In this document: positions 32,890-40,784 of the stretch, piece after piece
How the letters are laid out: every line of letters begins with the position of its first letter
How positions within the stretch are numbered: the first letter of the stretch is position 1
Assembly: GCA_900544995.1 (NCBI GenBank)
Contig: UQXC01000008.1
Coordinates: 1-49,418 of the forward strand
Reading direction: 5' to 3'
Length of the DNA: 49,418 nt
From: an uncultured Collinsella sp.
Lineage (GTDB): Bacteria > Actinomycetota > Coriobacteriia > Coriobacteriales > Coriobacteriaceae
The notes under the pieces: model-generated
Told to the model about the DNA's origin: nothing
What the model saw: the letters and a program-made list of their open reading frames with translations, nothing else
Databases searched by the model: none
Made by a program: the position numbers and the translations under genes

Positions 32890-33111
32890 TTACTGAACCT
32901 CGACGACGGCCGCCTCCTCCTTGCGGATGGAAAGCTCGTAGCCGCGCACGTTGATCTCGACCGGATCACCGAGCGGTGCAACCTTCACGACCTTGAACGA
33001 AGTGCCCTTGATAAGCCCCAGGTCCATAAGGTGGCGGCGAAGCGCACCCTCACCGTGAAGCTTGACGATGGTGGAGCTCTCGCCCACCTTAACGTCACCC
33101 AACGTCTTCAT
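32890..33111 (-). CDS. feoA: FeoA domain protein (second)
   Basis: A 73-residue SH3-like FeoA protein, MKTLGDVKVGES to AAVVEVQ, with LRRHLMDLGLIKGT, the family's signature region. FeoA assists FeoB, probably by binding its cytoplasmic side. It lies 39 nt after the first feoA and 123 nt before feoB. GGGGG about 10 nt upstream is the likely ribosome binding site. Confidence 0.93.
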   Translation of the reverse strand: MKTLGDVKVGESSTIVKLHGEGALRRHLMDLGLIKGTSFKVVKVAPLGDPVEINVRGYELSIRKEEAAVVEVQ

Positions 33112-33150
33112 CCTCTTGTCCCCCTTTCGGTTTTTATGAAATGCTGCTGA

Positions 33151-33393
33151 CTAACCAACGGTCATGATGTGCATGGCAACCTTGGAATCGATGCCAAAGC
33201 GTGCGCCCAGCACCGTAACGATGATATTGGCACCACTCGAGCTCACCACGTGGATTTCGTTGCCCTCGACAAAGCCGAGGTCCTTGAGGTGGTGTTTCAT
33301 GTCCTCATTGCCCTTTACACGAGACACGCGCACGGTTTCGCCCGCTTTTACCATCGAAAGCGGCATGGCCGGCATCTGCGGTCCGCAAGACAT
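33151..33393 (-). CDS. feoA: FeoA domain protein (first)
   Basis: An 80-residue FeoA with an N-terminal extension, MSCGPQMPAMPLSMV, then MKHHLKDLGFVEGNEIHVV. AGGAG lies 6 nt before the ATG. Two FeoA proteins before FeoB is a common arrangement in gut anaerobes. It is the first gene of feoA-feoA-feoB, and its promoter region lies within a long inverted repeat (33435-33490). Confidence 0.92.
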   Translation of the reverse strand: MSCGPQMPAMPLSMVKAGETVRVSRVKGNEDMKHHLKDLGFVEGNEIHVVSSSGANIIVTVLGARFGIDSKVAMHIMTVG

Positions 33394-33434
33394 GAGTTGC
33401 TCCTAACGTCAGTTCGTCCTCAACATCGACGCGT

Positions 33435-33490
33435 AAAAAGTTAACCACGTCTATGTTCGCTATAGTAAACTAGCACGTGGTTAACTTTTT
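33435..33490. promoter_or_regulatory. Inverted repeat around the feo promoter
   Basis: Perfect 16-bp arms (33435-33450, AAAAAGTTAACCACGT, and 33475-33490) flank 24 nt that contain AT-rich promoter-like sequence. It is 42 nt upstream of the first feoA. It could be a double operator for an iron regulator, or a hairpin. Confidence 0.55.
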
Positions 33491-33536
33491 GGAAAGGGTC
33501 CCCATTCAGATTTCGAAAAAGTTTCCTATACGAAAC

Positions 33537-33572
33537 AAAAAGGCGCGGCAAAGGACCATCCTTTACCGCGCC
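33537..33572 (-). terminator. Terminator of the HPr gene
   Basis: A 14-bp stem (33542-33555 with 33559-33572) has one pair that is a G-U wobble only in minus-strand RNA. A T-run follows on that strand. Confidence 0.88.
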
Positions 33573-33581
33573 CTATCATGC

Positions 33582-33830
33582 TTAGAGCGAGAGATTTCTG
33601 ATCGATGTGACACAGGAGGCCTCATCCACGCCCGAAACGCGGAACACGATGTCCTCGCCACATTCGCCACAGAGTGCCATGAGCCCTATAACGTCGCGGC
33701 CATCGACATGACGATTGCCAATCGAAACCGACACGTCACTACGATGCTTGGCGATAATGTCATAAAGCAGCGCAACCGGGCGGGCATGCAATCCCAACGG
33801 ATCTTTAATCGTCTTCGTAAATTCGACCAT
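33582..33830 (-). CDS. ptsH: HPr-like phosphocarrier protein with Asp at position 46
   Basis: An 82-residue HPr-fold protein. His15 lies in GLHARPVALL, the site phosphorylated by enzyme I. Aligned without gaps to B. subtilis HPr, the regulatory Ser46 position is Asp (GRDVIGLM). The start at 33830 is chosen because GGGAGGGG precedes it and the protein then aligns with HPr from residue 1; an upstream in-frame start would add 15 residues with no support. It is monocistronic, with its own terminator. It may serve a PTS, or a PTS-like regulatory role. Confidence 0.88.
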   Translation of the reverse strand: MVEFTKTIKDPLGLHARPVALLYDIIAKHRSDVSVSIGNRHVDGRDVIGLMALCGECGEDIVFRVSGVDEASCVTSIRNLSL

Positions 33831-33927
33831 GTCCCCTCCCACGACATCGCACATTCGGCCGGCAAACCCAGCCACGTGGTAGCTATTGTAGCGTTAGATG
33901 CTTGTCGAGAGCTCCTCTGAACACCTC

Positions 33928-34147
33928 GTGGGCAAAAAGTGGCAAATATGAGTACTGCCACCAATTTAGTAGCAGCAAAATCGAGAGCAAATTGCTTACT
34001 TTAAGCGATTCGAAGAGGTTGAAAGCCGTCAAACGCCCTTTAAAGGGGGTTAGATAAATTGATTGTGAGCCCATTTTTACTCAGAACAGGCCGAAAAATA
34101 TGACACCTCTTTTGCAACAGTACTCATATTTGGCATTTTTTGCCCAC
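33928..34147. repeat. 220-nt element with 30-bp inverted ends (element D)
   Basis: Arms 33928-33957 and 34118-34147 are complementary with two mismatches (core CAAATATGAGTACTG). They enclose 160 nt that look AT-richer than the neighbours. A 63-codon minus-strand frame across it has no ribosome binding site or known motif. It occupies the spacer between the permease and HPr, upstream of the HPr gene. No clear target-site duplication is seen. Confidence 0.75.
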
Positions 34148-34175
34148 AGAGTCCAAAATCCATGCCCCAAAACAC

Positions 34176-34205
34176 AAAAGGAGGGGCCTCGTAAGGCCCC
34201 TCCTT
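34176..34205 (-). terminator. Terminator of the permease gene
   Basis: A perfect 11-bp stem (34178-34188 with 34195-34205) is followed by TTTTGTG on the minus strand, 48 nt after the permease stop. Confidence 0.85.
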
Positions 34206-34252
34206 AGGAAAGGGAATCGATTTATTCCACAGCCGTAGATTAATCCTAGCCG

Positions 34253-35716
34253 CTACTCCATCATGTCGAGGACGGAGGGGCGAAGCTCGTTCTCAGCAGC
34301 CTCGGGATCGGTTTCGCGCAGGCGGTTGATGTAGCGGTTGTACCACATCACGGCAAGGCCCAGGAAGACAACCACGCCGCCGACGTTGTAGACCAGCGTC
34401 AGCCACAGCGGCTGATCGAGCGGAATGGTGCCGCAGATAAGCACGAAGCAGAAGACCACAAGCAGGAATGCAGCAATGACCAGGCCAAAGGTGCGCGAAC
34501 CCATGCGGAAGCCACGGGGAGCAGCGTCGAAGTTCTTGCGCAACATAAAGTAGGCAAGCAGGATCAGCAGCGGCGGGAGCAGAGCGGTGGCAGCCGTCAT
34601 GTTGGTGACGATCATGAGCAGGTCGTCGAGGTTACCGGAGCCCAGGGCCGGGATGATCAGGATGGGGACGACGATGGCGAACTGCAGCCAGGCAGCGCGG
34701 GCGGGAATGCCGTGCTCGTTGAGCTCGACGATCTTGCTACCAAAGACACCCTTGGGGATCTCGGTGAAGAAAACCTTGATGGGAGCAGAGGTCCACATCA
34801 TGAGGGAGCCCAGCGTGGCGGCGAGAAGGATCAAGCCGATGGCGCGCGTAGACACTTCCATGGGAATGCCAAAGTGGGCAAAGACAGCGCCGAATACGTC
34901 GAAGATACCGGTGGAGATGGCAACGCCGCCCTCGGGGATGAACAGGTTACCCAGCAGCGAAGCGCCTGCATACAGAAGGCCGATGGTCAGACCGGCGATA
35001 ACGACGGTGCGCACGAAGGCCTTGACGCCACCCTTAAGGTCGTTAAGGAACACGCCGACAGACTCAGCGCCGGCAACGCCCTGGATGATCCAGGCAAGCG
35101 TACCGAAGAAGCCCCACGCAGTTGCGAAGTTGCTCATGTCGGGAGCCATGTTAGCGGGAGTAGGAGCCGTAGCGAACTCAACGCCGCCAAAGGCAGCAGC
35201 CAGGGACAGCAGGATGAACACGGCGGTCAGGCCGAGAGCCGCGGTCGAACCGAAGGAGGAAATGGAGCCGATCCACTTAGCGCCCTTGGTCGAAACCCAC
35301 GTGGCGATAGCAAAGACAACGATCTCGATAATGGTGATCCACAGCTGCGAAAGCTCGGCGTTGGCACCAAAGAACACGTAGCTCGCGTAGATGATGACGT
35401 TGGGCAGGACGGACGCAAAGAAGAACAGGTTAACGAACCAGTAGCTAAATGCCGTCAGGAACGCCCAGCGACCACCCATCGAGGTCTTAACCCATGCGTA
35501 CACGCCCGACTCGGAGTCCTTGTTAAGGCCGACGAACTCGGCGGTAACCAGGGTATAGGGGACAAAGTACAAAAGCGTGGCGAAGAAGAACGACGGCGCG
35601 GCTGCTAAGCCGATGGCCGCGTTGTTGTTGATGATGTTCTTGATACCGAACACGGCGGCGACCGTCATGCCCAGCAGAGCGAACGAACCAATCGTTCCTC
35701 GTTTTTCAGAGCTCAT
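34253..35716 (-). CDS. APC-superfamily amino-acid permease
   Basis: A 487-residue membrane protein with about 12 hydrophobic segments. The N-terminal FALLGMTVAAVFGIKNI and the later TLAWIIQGVAGAESVGVF are typical of amino acid/polyamine/organocation permeases, closest in layout to glutamate:GABA antiporter-like members. The substrate is not readable. The start at 35716 (MSSEKRGT) follows GGGAGGG; a GTG-type start 4 codons upstream is possible. It is monocistronic, with its own terminator. Confidence 0.87.
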   Translation of the reverse strand: MSSEKRGTIGSFALLGMTVAAVFGIKNIINNNAAIGLAAAPSFFFATLLYFVPYTLVTAEFVGLNKDSESGVYAWVKTSMGGRWAFLTAFSYWFVNLFFFASVLPNVIIYASYVFFGANAELSQLWITIIEIVVFAIATWVSTKGAKWIGSISSFGSTAALGLTAVFILLSLAAAFGGVEFATAPTPANMAPDMSNFATAWGFFGTLAWIIQGVAGAESVGVFLNDLKGGVKAFVRTVVIAGLTIGLLYAGASLLGNLFIPEGGVAISTGIFDVFGAVFAHFGIPMEVSTRAIGLILLAATLGSLMMWTSAPIKVFFTEIPKGVFGSKIVELNEHGIPARAAWLQFAIVVPILIIPALGSGNLDDLLMIVTNMTAATALLPPLLILLAYFMLRKNFDAAPRGFRMGSRTFGLVIAAFLLVVFCFVLICGTIPLDQPLWLTLVYNVGGVVVFLGLAVMWYNRYINRLRETDPEAAENELRPSVLDMME

Positions 35717-35792
35717 AAGCCCTCCCAATCATCTATTAAATGTCATCTAAACCCGTCCGAGCTGCAAGTGCAAACACGGACGGCGCACCTGC

Positions 35793-35836
35793 TAAGGGGA
35801 ATGGGGAAAAGGGAGTCAACAAAGCCATCCCCCTTA
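35793..35836. terminator. Hairpin downstream of ebgC
   Basis: A 12-bp stem with one mismatch (35793-35804 with 35825-35836) lies 34 nt after the ebgC stop. There is no T-run, so it may be an RNA 3' hairpin or part of the permease leader. Confidence 0.35.
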
Positions 35837-35869
35837 ACGGCGCGAAGCAAACGTCCAGGCGGACGAATA

Positions 35870-36325
35870 CTACTTGTTGGGGAAGGAATAACCTTCGACC
35901 GTCACGTGCAGTACCACGACGCGGGGATCCGCGGCATCGGCCACGACACGGTAGGCCTCGTCAATTTCGACGACGGCAACGCCGCCGGCGGGAATCGTCA
36001 CGGTCTCCCCCGCCCCCTCAAAGCGCTCGCGATCATCGATATCGCTGTAAGCGCGGGTGCAGGTGAGGCCTGCCTTGGGGGCAACCTCGACGGTCAGGTC
36101 GCCGTCGAGCGGAGCGAGCACGGCATGGTAGCGACGGTGACCGACCAGGTCGGCGGTTGCGGCCTCGCGGGCATAGACCCACCAGTACACCAGCGAGTCG
36201 CCGATGGAGTACGCCACATCGTGCTGCAGTTCAGAAACGCCGTCGAGCGCCTGGCCGGTACGCATCCACTTCTTGACGGACTTCATCTGAGCGTCGAAAT
36301 CGGCGCGCGAGTTAAAGACATGCAT
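35870..36325 (-). CDS. ebgC: Beta-galactosidase small subunit (EbgC/YhcH family)
   Basis: A 151-residue protein of the cupin-like YhcH/YjgK/YiaL family. Segments VAYSIGDSLVYWWVYARE and the C-terminal RVVVLHVTVEGY fit EbgC, the small subunit needed for full activity of the Ebg beta-galactosidase of E. coli. It starts 3 nt after the ebgA stop with GGAGG upstream, so the two are translationally coupled. This adjacency is the main reason for naming it ebgC rather than another member of the family. Confidence 0.88.
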   Translation of the reverse strand: MHVFNSRADFDAQMKSVKKWMRTGQALDGVSELQHDVAYSIGDSLVYWWVYAREAATADLVGHRRYHAVLAPLDGDLTVEVAPKAGLTCTRAYSDIDDRERFEGAGETVTIPAGGVAVVEIDEAYRVVADAADPRVVVLHVTVEGYSFPNK

Positions 36326-36328
36326 GGC

Positions 36329-39300
36329 TTATGCCTCCTTAATGGGTGCCAGCGCCTGAGCCAAATCGGCAGACGTCAGCGGTCGCAGGGACACCTCAAA
36401 GCTGAAGCTCTCAAAACGGGTGCGATAGGAATCGAGCACCTCGGAACCCCAAGAGTTCGAGCCAAGGCCGAGCAGCTGGTCGTTGATGTTAACCGTAACC
36501 GTTTCGCCCGGAACAAGGTCGTAGACGTGCTTGGCATTATCAATAGCCTCGCAGCTATAGGGCCATGCCGAGAACGAGAACGGGTTGGAAGCGGCGTCGG
36601 CCGGACGAGTCACCAGCACGCCATCACCGTGGCTAGAGCGCAGGGCAACCCAGCGGGTACCCTCGCGGTTGGCACAGTCCTGAGGCATAACGTAGGGCGT
36701 GAACATGTCGTCGACCGTAGTGCGGTAATGACCGACCGGGTTGGCACGCAGCGAGTCCGGATAGTTCTCGCCCGGGCCGTGGCCATACCACTCGACGGCA
36801 CGATCGCAACCGGGAACCTCAAAGGAGATGCCGATGCGCGGGATAATGTCCGAATAGTCGCCGTAGGGCTCGCCGGAAACCTTGAGGTCGACACGACCGC
36901 TCGGAAGCACGGTGTAGACGAGCTCGACGCGCATGCCGAACGCGCGGACGGGAGGAGCGATACGCTGGCTCACGGTCACGACGACCGCATTGCCATCCTG
37001 CTTCCAAGAAACCTTGCGGGTAGACGTCTGCATCACATCGATGAAGTTGTCCTTCCACAGTGAGTCATACTCCTGCGCATGGTTATCGACGAGCGGATGC
37101 CAAAAACCAACCTGGGGACCAGAGGCCATGACGTCGCGGCCGGATGCCTTCCACTCGCTCACGGTACCGTTGACCTTGCTGAAGGTCAGCTCACCGTTGA
37201 GGGAGTGAATGCGGATTTCCTGCTCGGTCTCCTCGACCGTAAGCTCAGGACGAGTGGGAGCCGCGATGGCTGGCGCCGGATGGTTGGCGATGGCAAACTG
37301 GCTTGCACCCAGTTGGAACATCGGCTCGCACCAGACGTGAGCGGCCATGGTGTAGGCGTGCACGGTCAGCAGGGTCTCCCCCACTGCGGCCTCGCGAATC
37401 ACCAGCGGCAGCTGGACGGACTCGCCGGGGGCAACCGCACCGGGCATGAGCGTCTTGCGGCACACAACGTCGCCGTCCACCAGGGTCTCGGCCGACAGGC
37501 AGACATCCTCGAGGGTGGTAAACCAACGCTTGTTGGTGACGGTCAGCTCGCCTGCCTCGGCGTCATAAGCCATGCGAACCGGGCAGATGACCTGGCCATA
37601 CTCAGTGAGGCCCGGACTCGGCTGCTGCCAGGGGAACACCATGCCATCGATGCAGAAGTTGCTGTTGTTGGGGTAATCGCCGTTGTCGCCACCATACATA
37701 TCGTAGGCAACGCCGTCCTCGGTCACAGCAGCCAAACCGTGGTCGCACCATTCCCAGATAAACTGGCCTTGGATGCAATCCCAGCGATCGAAGACCTCCT
37801 GGTACTCGGACAGGCCTCCGGGGCCATTGCCCATGGAGTGACCGTACTCGCAGTTGATGCGCGGCTTGGGGAACGGATGCTCGCCAAAGTCGTTCATCTG
37901 CGACACACGGGAGTACATGGTGGAAATGACGTCGACGGTATCGGCGTTGCGGTCCTCCTCGTAATGGACCGGGCGACCATCGAGCTCGTGAGCCTTGGCG
38001 TACATCGCGCGGATGTTGCAGCCATAGCCGCTCTCGTTGCCCATCGACCACATAATGATGCAGGCGTGGTTGCGCTCCTGCATCACCAGGCGCTCGATGC
38101 GGTCGACGTAGGCCGGCTCCCATGCCGGGTCGTCAGTGACCAGGGCGATATTGCCGATATTCTCGAAGCCGTGGCTCTCCATATCGGTCTCGGCGACCAG
38201 CATGATGCCATACTCGTCGCACAGCTCGTAAAAGCGCGGGTCGTTGGCGTAATGGGACGTGCGCACCGCGTTGATGTTGTGCTGCTTCATGAGCTCCAGG
38301 TCGCGGCGCATGCGATCGAGGCCCACGGCGCGGCCCTTGTGATCGTCGTGATCGTGGCGGTTGACGCCATGCATCTTAAAGTAAGTGCCGTTGAGGTAGA
38401 TATGATTGCCCTCGACCGTCACCTCGGCAAGACCCTGGCGATGCGGGACGTACTCGCTGACCTGGTCACCGTCGTAGACCTCAAACGTAAGGTCATAGAG
38501 GAAGGGGTCCTCGGGATTCCAGAAGTGGGCATCGGTCACGCTGCACTCGGCATGGCCGTCGACGCACTCGCCCGTAGCCACCACGTTCTCGCCATCGCTG
38601 AGCATAAACACGACGCGGGAAGCGCCCTCGGCCACCGTATCGAGCGTAATCAGAGCGGCATCGCCCTCGCGGTGCGTGCGGAACCTAAAGTCGACCAGGT
38701 GTGCGGCGGGACGCTGCATAAGGTACACATCGCGGAAGATGCCCGATGCCCACCACATGTCTTGGTCCTCGATATAGCTACCATCGCTGTACTGCAGAAC
38801 CTTGACCGCAAACAGGTTGTCGCCCTCGACAAGCGCGTCGGTCACGTCGAACTCGGCAGACAGGCGCGAGCCCTTGGTCATGCCGATAAACTTGCCGTTG
38901 ACGTACAGCTCGCCATAGCTCTCGATGCCGTCAAAGCGAATGATCTCGCGAGCGCCGGCAGGCACGGCGGGAAGATTGACGATGCGCTGGTACACGCCCG
39001 TGGGATCGTCAGAGGGAACGAACGGCTGATCCACCGGGAACGGGAAACCCTCGTCGGTGTAGGCAAGGTTGCCATAACCATCCACCTGCCACAGGTGCGG
39101 AACCTCCACGTGATCCCACTCGGGCTCGTACGTGGAAAGCTCCTCGTTAGAGACGGCAGCAGGCCCCTCAAAGAGGCGGAACTGCCACGAGCCGGACAGC
39201 TGGACAAACCCGCGCGACAGCTCGCGGCTGTACGTAGCGGCGAGATCGGCGGTCTCGTAACCCATGAAGTACGCATGGGGTGCCAGGCGGTTCCTGTGGG

Positions 39301-39337
39301 TGAGCGCTTGGTTTTCCCAATCGTTAATGGCGTCCAT
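36329..39337 (-). CDS. ebgA: GH2 beta-galactosidase large subunit (EbgA type)
   Basis: A 1002-residue GH2 enzyme with the LacZ/EbgA five-domain layout. The N-terminal sugar-binding domain contains VPHLWQVDGYGNLAYTDEGF. The barrel carries acid/base Glu435 in WSMGNESGYG and nucleophile Glu529 in FIWEWCDHG. The C-terminal beta-sandwich has EWYGHGPGENYPD. It hydrolyses lactose and other beta-galactosides in the cytoplasm, and could also act on galactan-derived oligosaccharides. GAAGGAG lies about 7 nt before the ATG. The operon ebgA-ebgC is controlled from a region with CAACCGGTTG operators and a divergent lacI. No lactose transporter is present nearby. Confidence 0.95.
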   Translation of the reverse strand: MDAINDWENQALTHRNRLAPHAYFMGYETADLAATYSRELSRGFVQLSGSWQFRLFEGPAAVSNEELSTYEPEWDHVEVPHLWQVDGYGNLAYTDEGFPFPVDQPFVPSDDPTGVYQRIVNLPAVPAGAREIIRFDGIESYGELYVNGKFIGMTKGSRLSAEFDVTDALVEGDNLFAVKVLQYSDGSYIEDQDMWWASGIFRDVYLMQRPAAHLVDFRFRTHREGDAALITLDTVAEGASRVVFMLSDGENVVATGECVDGHAECSVTDAHFWNPEDPFLYDLTFEVYDGDQVSEYVPHRQGLAEVTVEGNHIYLNGTYFKMHGVNRHDHDDHKGRAVGLDRMRRDLELMKQHNINAVRTSHYANDPRFYELCDEYGIMLVAETDMESHGFENIGNIALVTDDPAWEPAYVDRIERLVMQERNHACIIMWSMGNESGYGCNIRAMYAKAHELDGRPVHYEEDRNADTVDVISTMYSRVSQMNDFGEHPFPKPRINCEYGHSMGNGPGGLSEYQEVFDRWDCIQGQFIWEWCDHGLAAVTEDGVAYDMYGGDNGDYPNNSNFCIDGMVFPWQQPSPGLTEYGQVICPVRMAYDAEAGELTVTNKRWFTTLEDVCLSAETLVDGDVVCRKTLMPGAVAPGESVQLPLVIREAAVGETLLTVHAYTMAAHVWCEPMFQLGASQFAIANHPAPAIAAPTRPELTVEETEQEIRIHSLNGELTFSKVNGTVSEWKASGRDVMASGPQVGFWHPLVDNHAQEYDSLWKDNFIDVMQTSTRKVSWKQDGNAVVVTVSQRIAPPVRAFGMRVELVYTVLPSGRVDLKVSGEPYGDYSDIIPRIGISFEVPGCDRAVEWYGHGPGENYPDSLRANPVGHYRTTVDDMFTPYVMPQDCANREGTRWVALRSSHGDGVLVTRPADAASNPFSFSAWPYSCEAIDNAKHVYDLVPGETVTVNINDQLLGLGSNSWGSEVLDSYRTRFESFSFEVSLRPLTSADLAQALAPIKEA

Positions 39338-39372
39338 GGTGATGCTCCTTCGTCATCGTAGTGATTCTTGTG

Positions 39373-39382
39373 CAACCGGTTG
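39373..39382. promoter_or_regulatory. Proximal ebgA operator
   Basis: CAACCGGTTG palindrome just downstream of the -10 box, 42 bp centre-to-centre from the distal copy. Confidence 0.8.
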
Positions 39383-39387
39383 TCCTT

Positions 39388-39417
39388 ATCTTACGGTCGA
39401 TGCAAAAAACTGTGCAA
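39388..39417 (-). promoter_or_regulatory. ebgA promoter
   Basis: On the minus strand TTGCAC (39417-39412) and TAAGAT (39393-39388) are 18 nt apart. The -35 overlaps the distal operator. Confidence 0.65.
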
Positions 39418-39424
39418 CCGGTTG
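39415..39424. promoter_or_regulatory. Distal ebgA operator
   Basis: A second CAACCGGTTG. Its right half supplies part of the -35 box. Confidence 0.8.
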
Positions 39425-39429
39425 TCCGC

Positions 39430-39458
39430 TGAACGGTCGATTTGGTCGGGTTAACGGT
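39430..39458 (-). promoter_or_regulatory. 29-bp direct-repeat motif, ebgA copy
   Basis: In transcription direction CCGTTAA and CCGTTCA are 21 bp apart, ending AATCGACCGTTCA exactly as in the uxaC copy. The regulator of ebgA differs from that of uxaC, so this motif is probably read by a third, shared factor. Confidence 0.6.
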
Positions 39459-39459
39459 G

Positions 39460-39478
39460 CAACCGGTTGTACAACCGG
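39460..39478. promoter_or_regulatory. Upstream ebg operator cluster
   Basis: CAACCGGTTG (39460-39469) overlaps a second palindrome, CCGGTTGTACAACCGG (39463-39478), giving a compound site. The remaining 235 nt to the lacI start hold its promoter and nothing else recognisable. Confidence 0.7.
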
Positions 39479-39713
39479 GACACTTATGTCACCCTGAGTA
39501 TCGACACTCAGCGCAAGACATCGTTCTTAAGCTCGTAGGCAACCACCACGCCCGCTGATATCTCACCCACACGAGACGTATTCGATTGTGGCTTGGTTGC
39601 AAAACGACACCGGTCACCGGATACCATGAACGCTGTTCAGGCGCACTATAGTAAGCTGTATCCGCACCAACCCGTATCAGCGACAACATCGACCGCATTC
39701 TCCAGGAGACGCC

Positions 39714-40730
39714 ATGACCCAACCAGTTCGCACCGCACCTACGCTTGCCGAGGTTGCCGCAGCTGCCGGCGTGTCGCGCTCCACGGCATCGCGCGCTCTC
39801 AACGATTCGCCCCGCATTAGCGAGGAAACCAAAAAGCGCGTCCGCGCGGCGGCCAAGGAAGTCAATTTTGTCCCCAACGCTCGTGGCCGAGCGCTCGCTG
39901 TCGGGCGCACGGAAATCATCGCCGTGCTCGTGACCGAGCCCCTAAGTGAACTCTTCAGCGACCCCACCTATAGCGAGTTTTTGAGCGGCATTACCGAGGA
40001 ACTGTCGGAGTCGTCCTATCTGCCCGTTATCTTGCAGGCGTCTTCTACGCATGAGCGCAACCGCGCACGCGAGCACTTTGAGCGCCGCTCGTTCGACGCC
40101 GTGATCGACGTCTCCCCCTACAAGGGCAGCGAGCTGCTCGAGGTACTGTGCGAGCTGGGCGTACCCACCGTGTTGTGCGGCCAGCTCGAGGGCCACCCCT
40201 ATCGCGATGTGTTCTCGACAGTCTACTCTGACGACGAAGAGGGCGGACGCTTTGCGGCACTCGCCATAAAGGATCGCGGGCGCAAAGATATCGTCGCCGT
40301 GTTGGGACCGCAAGACAACCCCGCTGTTACCGACCGCCTGCGCGGCTACCGCGCCGTCTTGGGCGAAAACCTCCCAGACGCAAACGTTATCTATACCGGC
40401 TGGAACAGCGGAGACGGCTATCAGGCCATGCACCAGATTCTCGCGCGCGAGATCGCTTTCGATGGCGTGCTCTGCGGATCGGACCGTATCGCGGCTGGCG
40501 TCATCACCGCACTCAACGAGGCGGGCCTATCCGTTCCTGCGGACGTTTCTGTCGTCGGCTTCGACGATCACGAGATTGCGACGCGCTGCGTCCCCGCGCT
40601 CACGACCGTCCGCCAGCCCCTGCGCGAAGAAGGCCACATGGCCGCCAACATTGCGCTCGACATGATCAAGGGTGCCGAGCCTACCACCTCCGTGATGCAC
40701 ATGCAGCTGATCCAGAGAGACTCGCTATAA
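39714..40730 (+). CDS. LacI-family repressor of the ebg operon
   Basis: A 338-residue LacI/GalR regulator. The helix-turn-helix TLAEVAAAAGVSRSTASRAL (about 8-27) and hinge helix are followed by a complete effector-binding domain ending MIKGAEPTTSVMHMQLIQRDSL. It is divergent from ebgA, with CAACCGGTTG sites in between, so it most likely represses ebgA-ebgC and perhaps itself. The effector is probably a galactoside. AGGAG lies 6 nt before the ATG. Confidence 0.92.
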   Translation: MTQPVRTAPTLAEVAAAAGVSRSTASRALNDSPRISEETKKRVRAAAKEVNFVPNARGRALAVGRTEIIAVLVTEPLSELFSDPTYSEFLSGITEELSESSYLPVILQASSTHERNRAREHFERRSFDAVIDVSPYKGSELLEVLCELGVPTVLCGQLEGHPYRDVFSTVYSDDEEGGRFAALAIKDRGRKDIVAVLGPQDNPAVTDRLRGYRAVLGENLPDANVIYTGWNSGDGYQAMHQILAREIAFDGVLCGSDRIAAGVITALNEAGLSVPADVSVVGFDDHEIATRCVPALTTVRQPLREEGHMAANIALDMIKGAEPTTSVMHMQLIQRDSL

Positions 40731-40736
40731 GAAACT

Positions 40737-40784
40737 GGGGCAGGCTTTCTGCCAGACAGTTGTTGCGGAAAGCCTGCCCCGTTT
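40737..40784 (+). terminator. Terminator of the ebg lacI, first unit of the palindrome array
   Basis: A perfect 13-bp stem (40737-40749 with 40768-40780) followed by GTTTT, 7 nt after the lacI stop. Confidence 0.85.

Noticed and set aside
33883..34074. A 63-codon minus-strand frame overlapping element D
   Set aside because: No ribosome binding site or family motif, and it overlaps one arm of the inverted repeat; treated as non-coding.
37079..39361. A 760-codon plus-strand open frame opposite ebgA
   Set aside because: Antisense shadow of ebgA with no recognisable motif; ebgA has both catalytic Glu residues.
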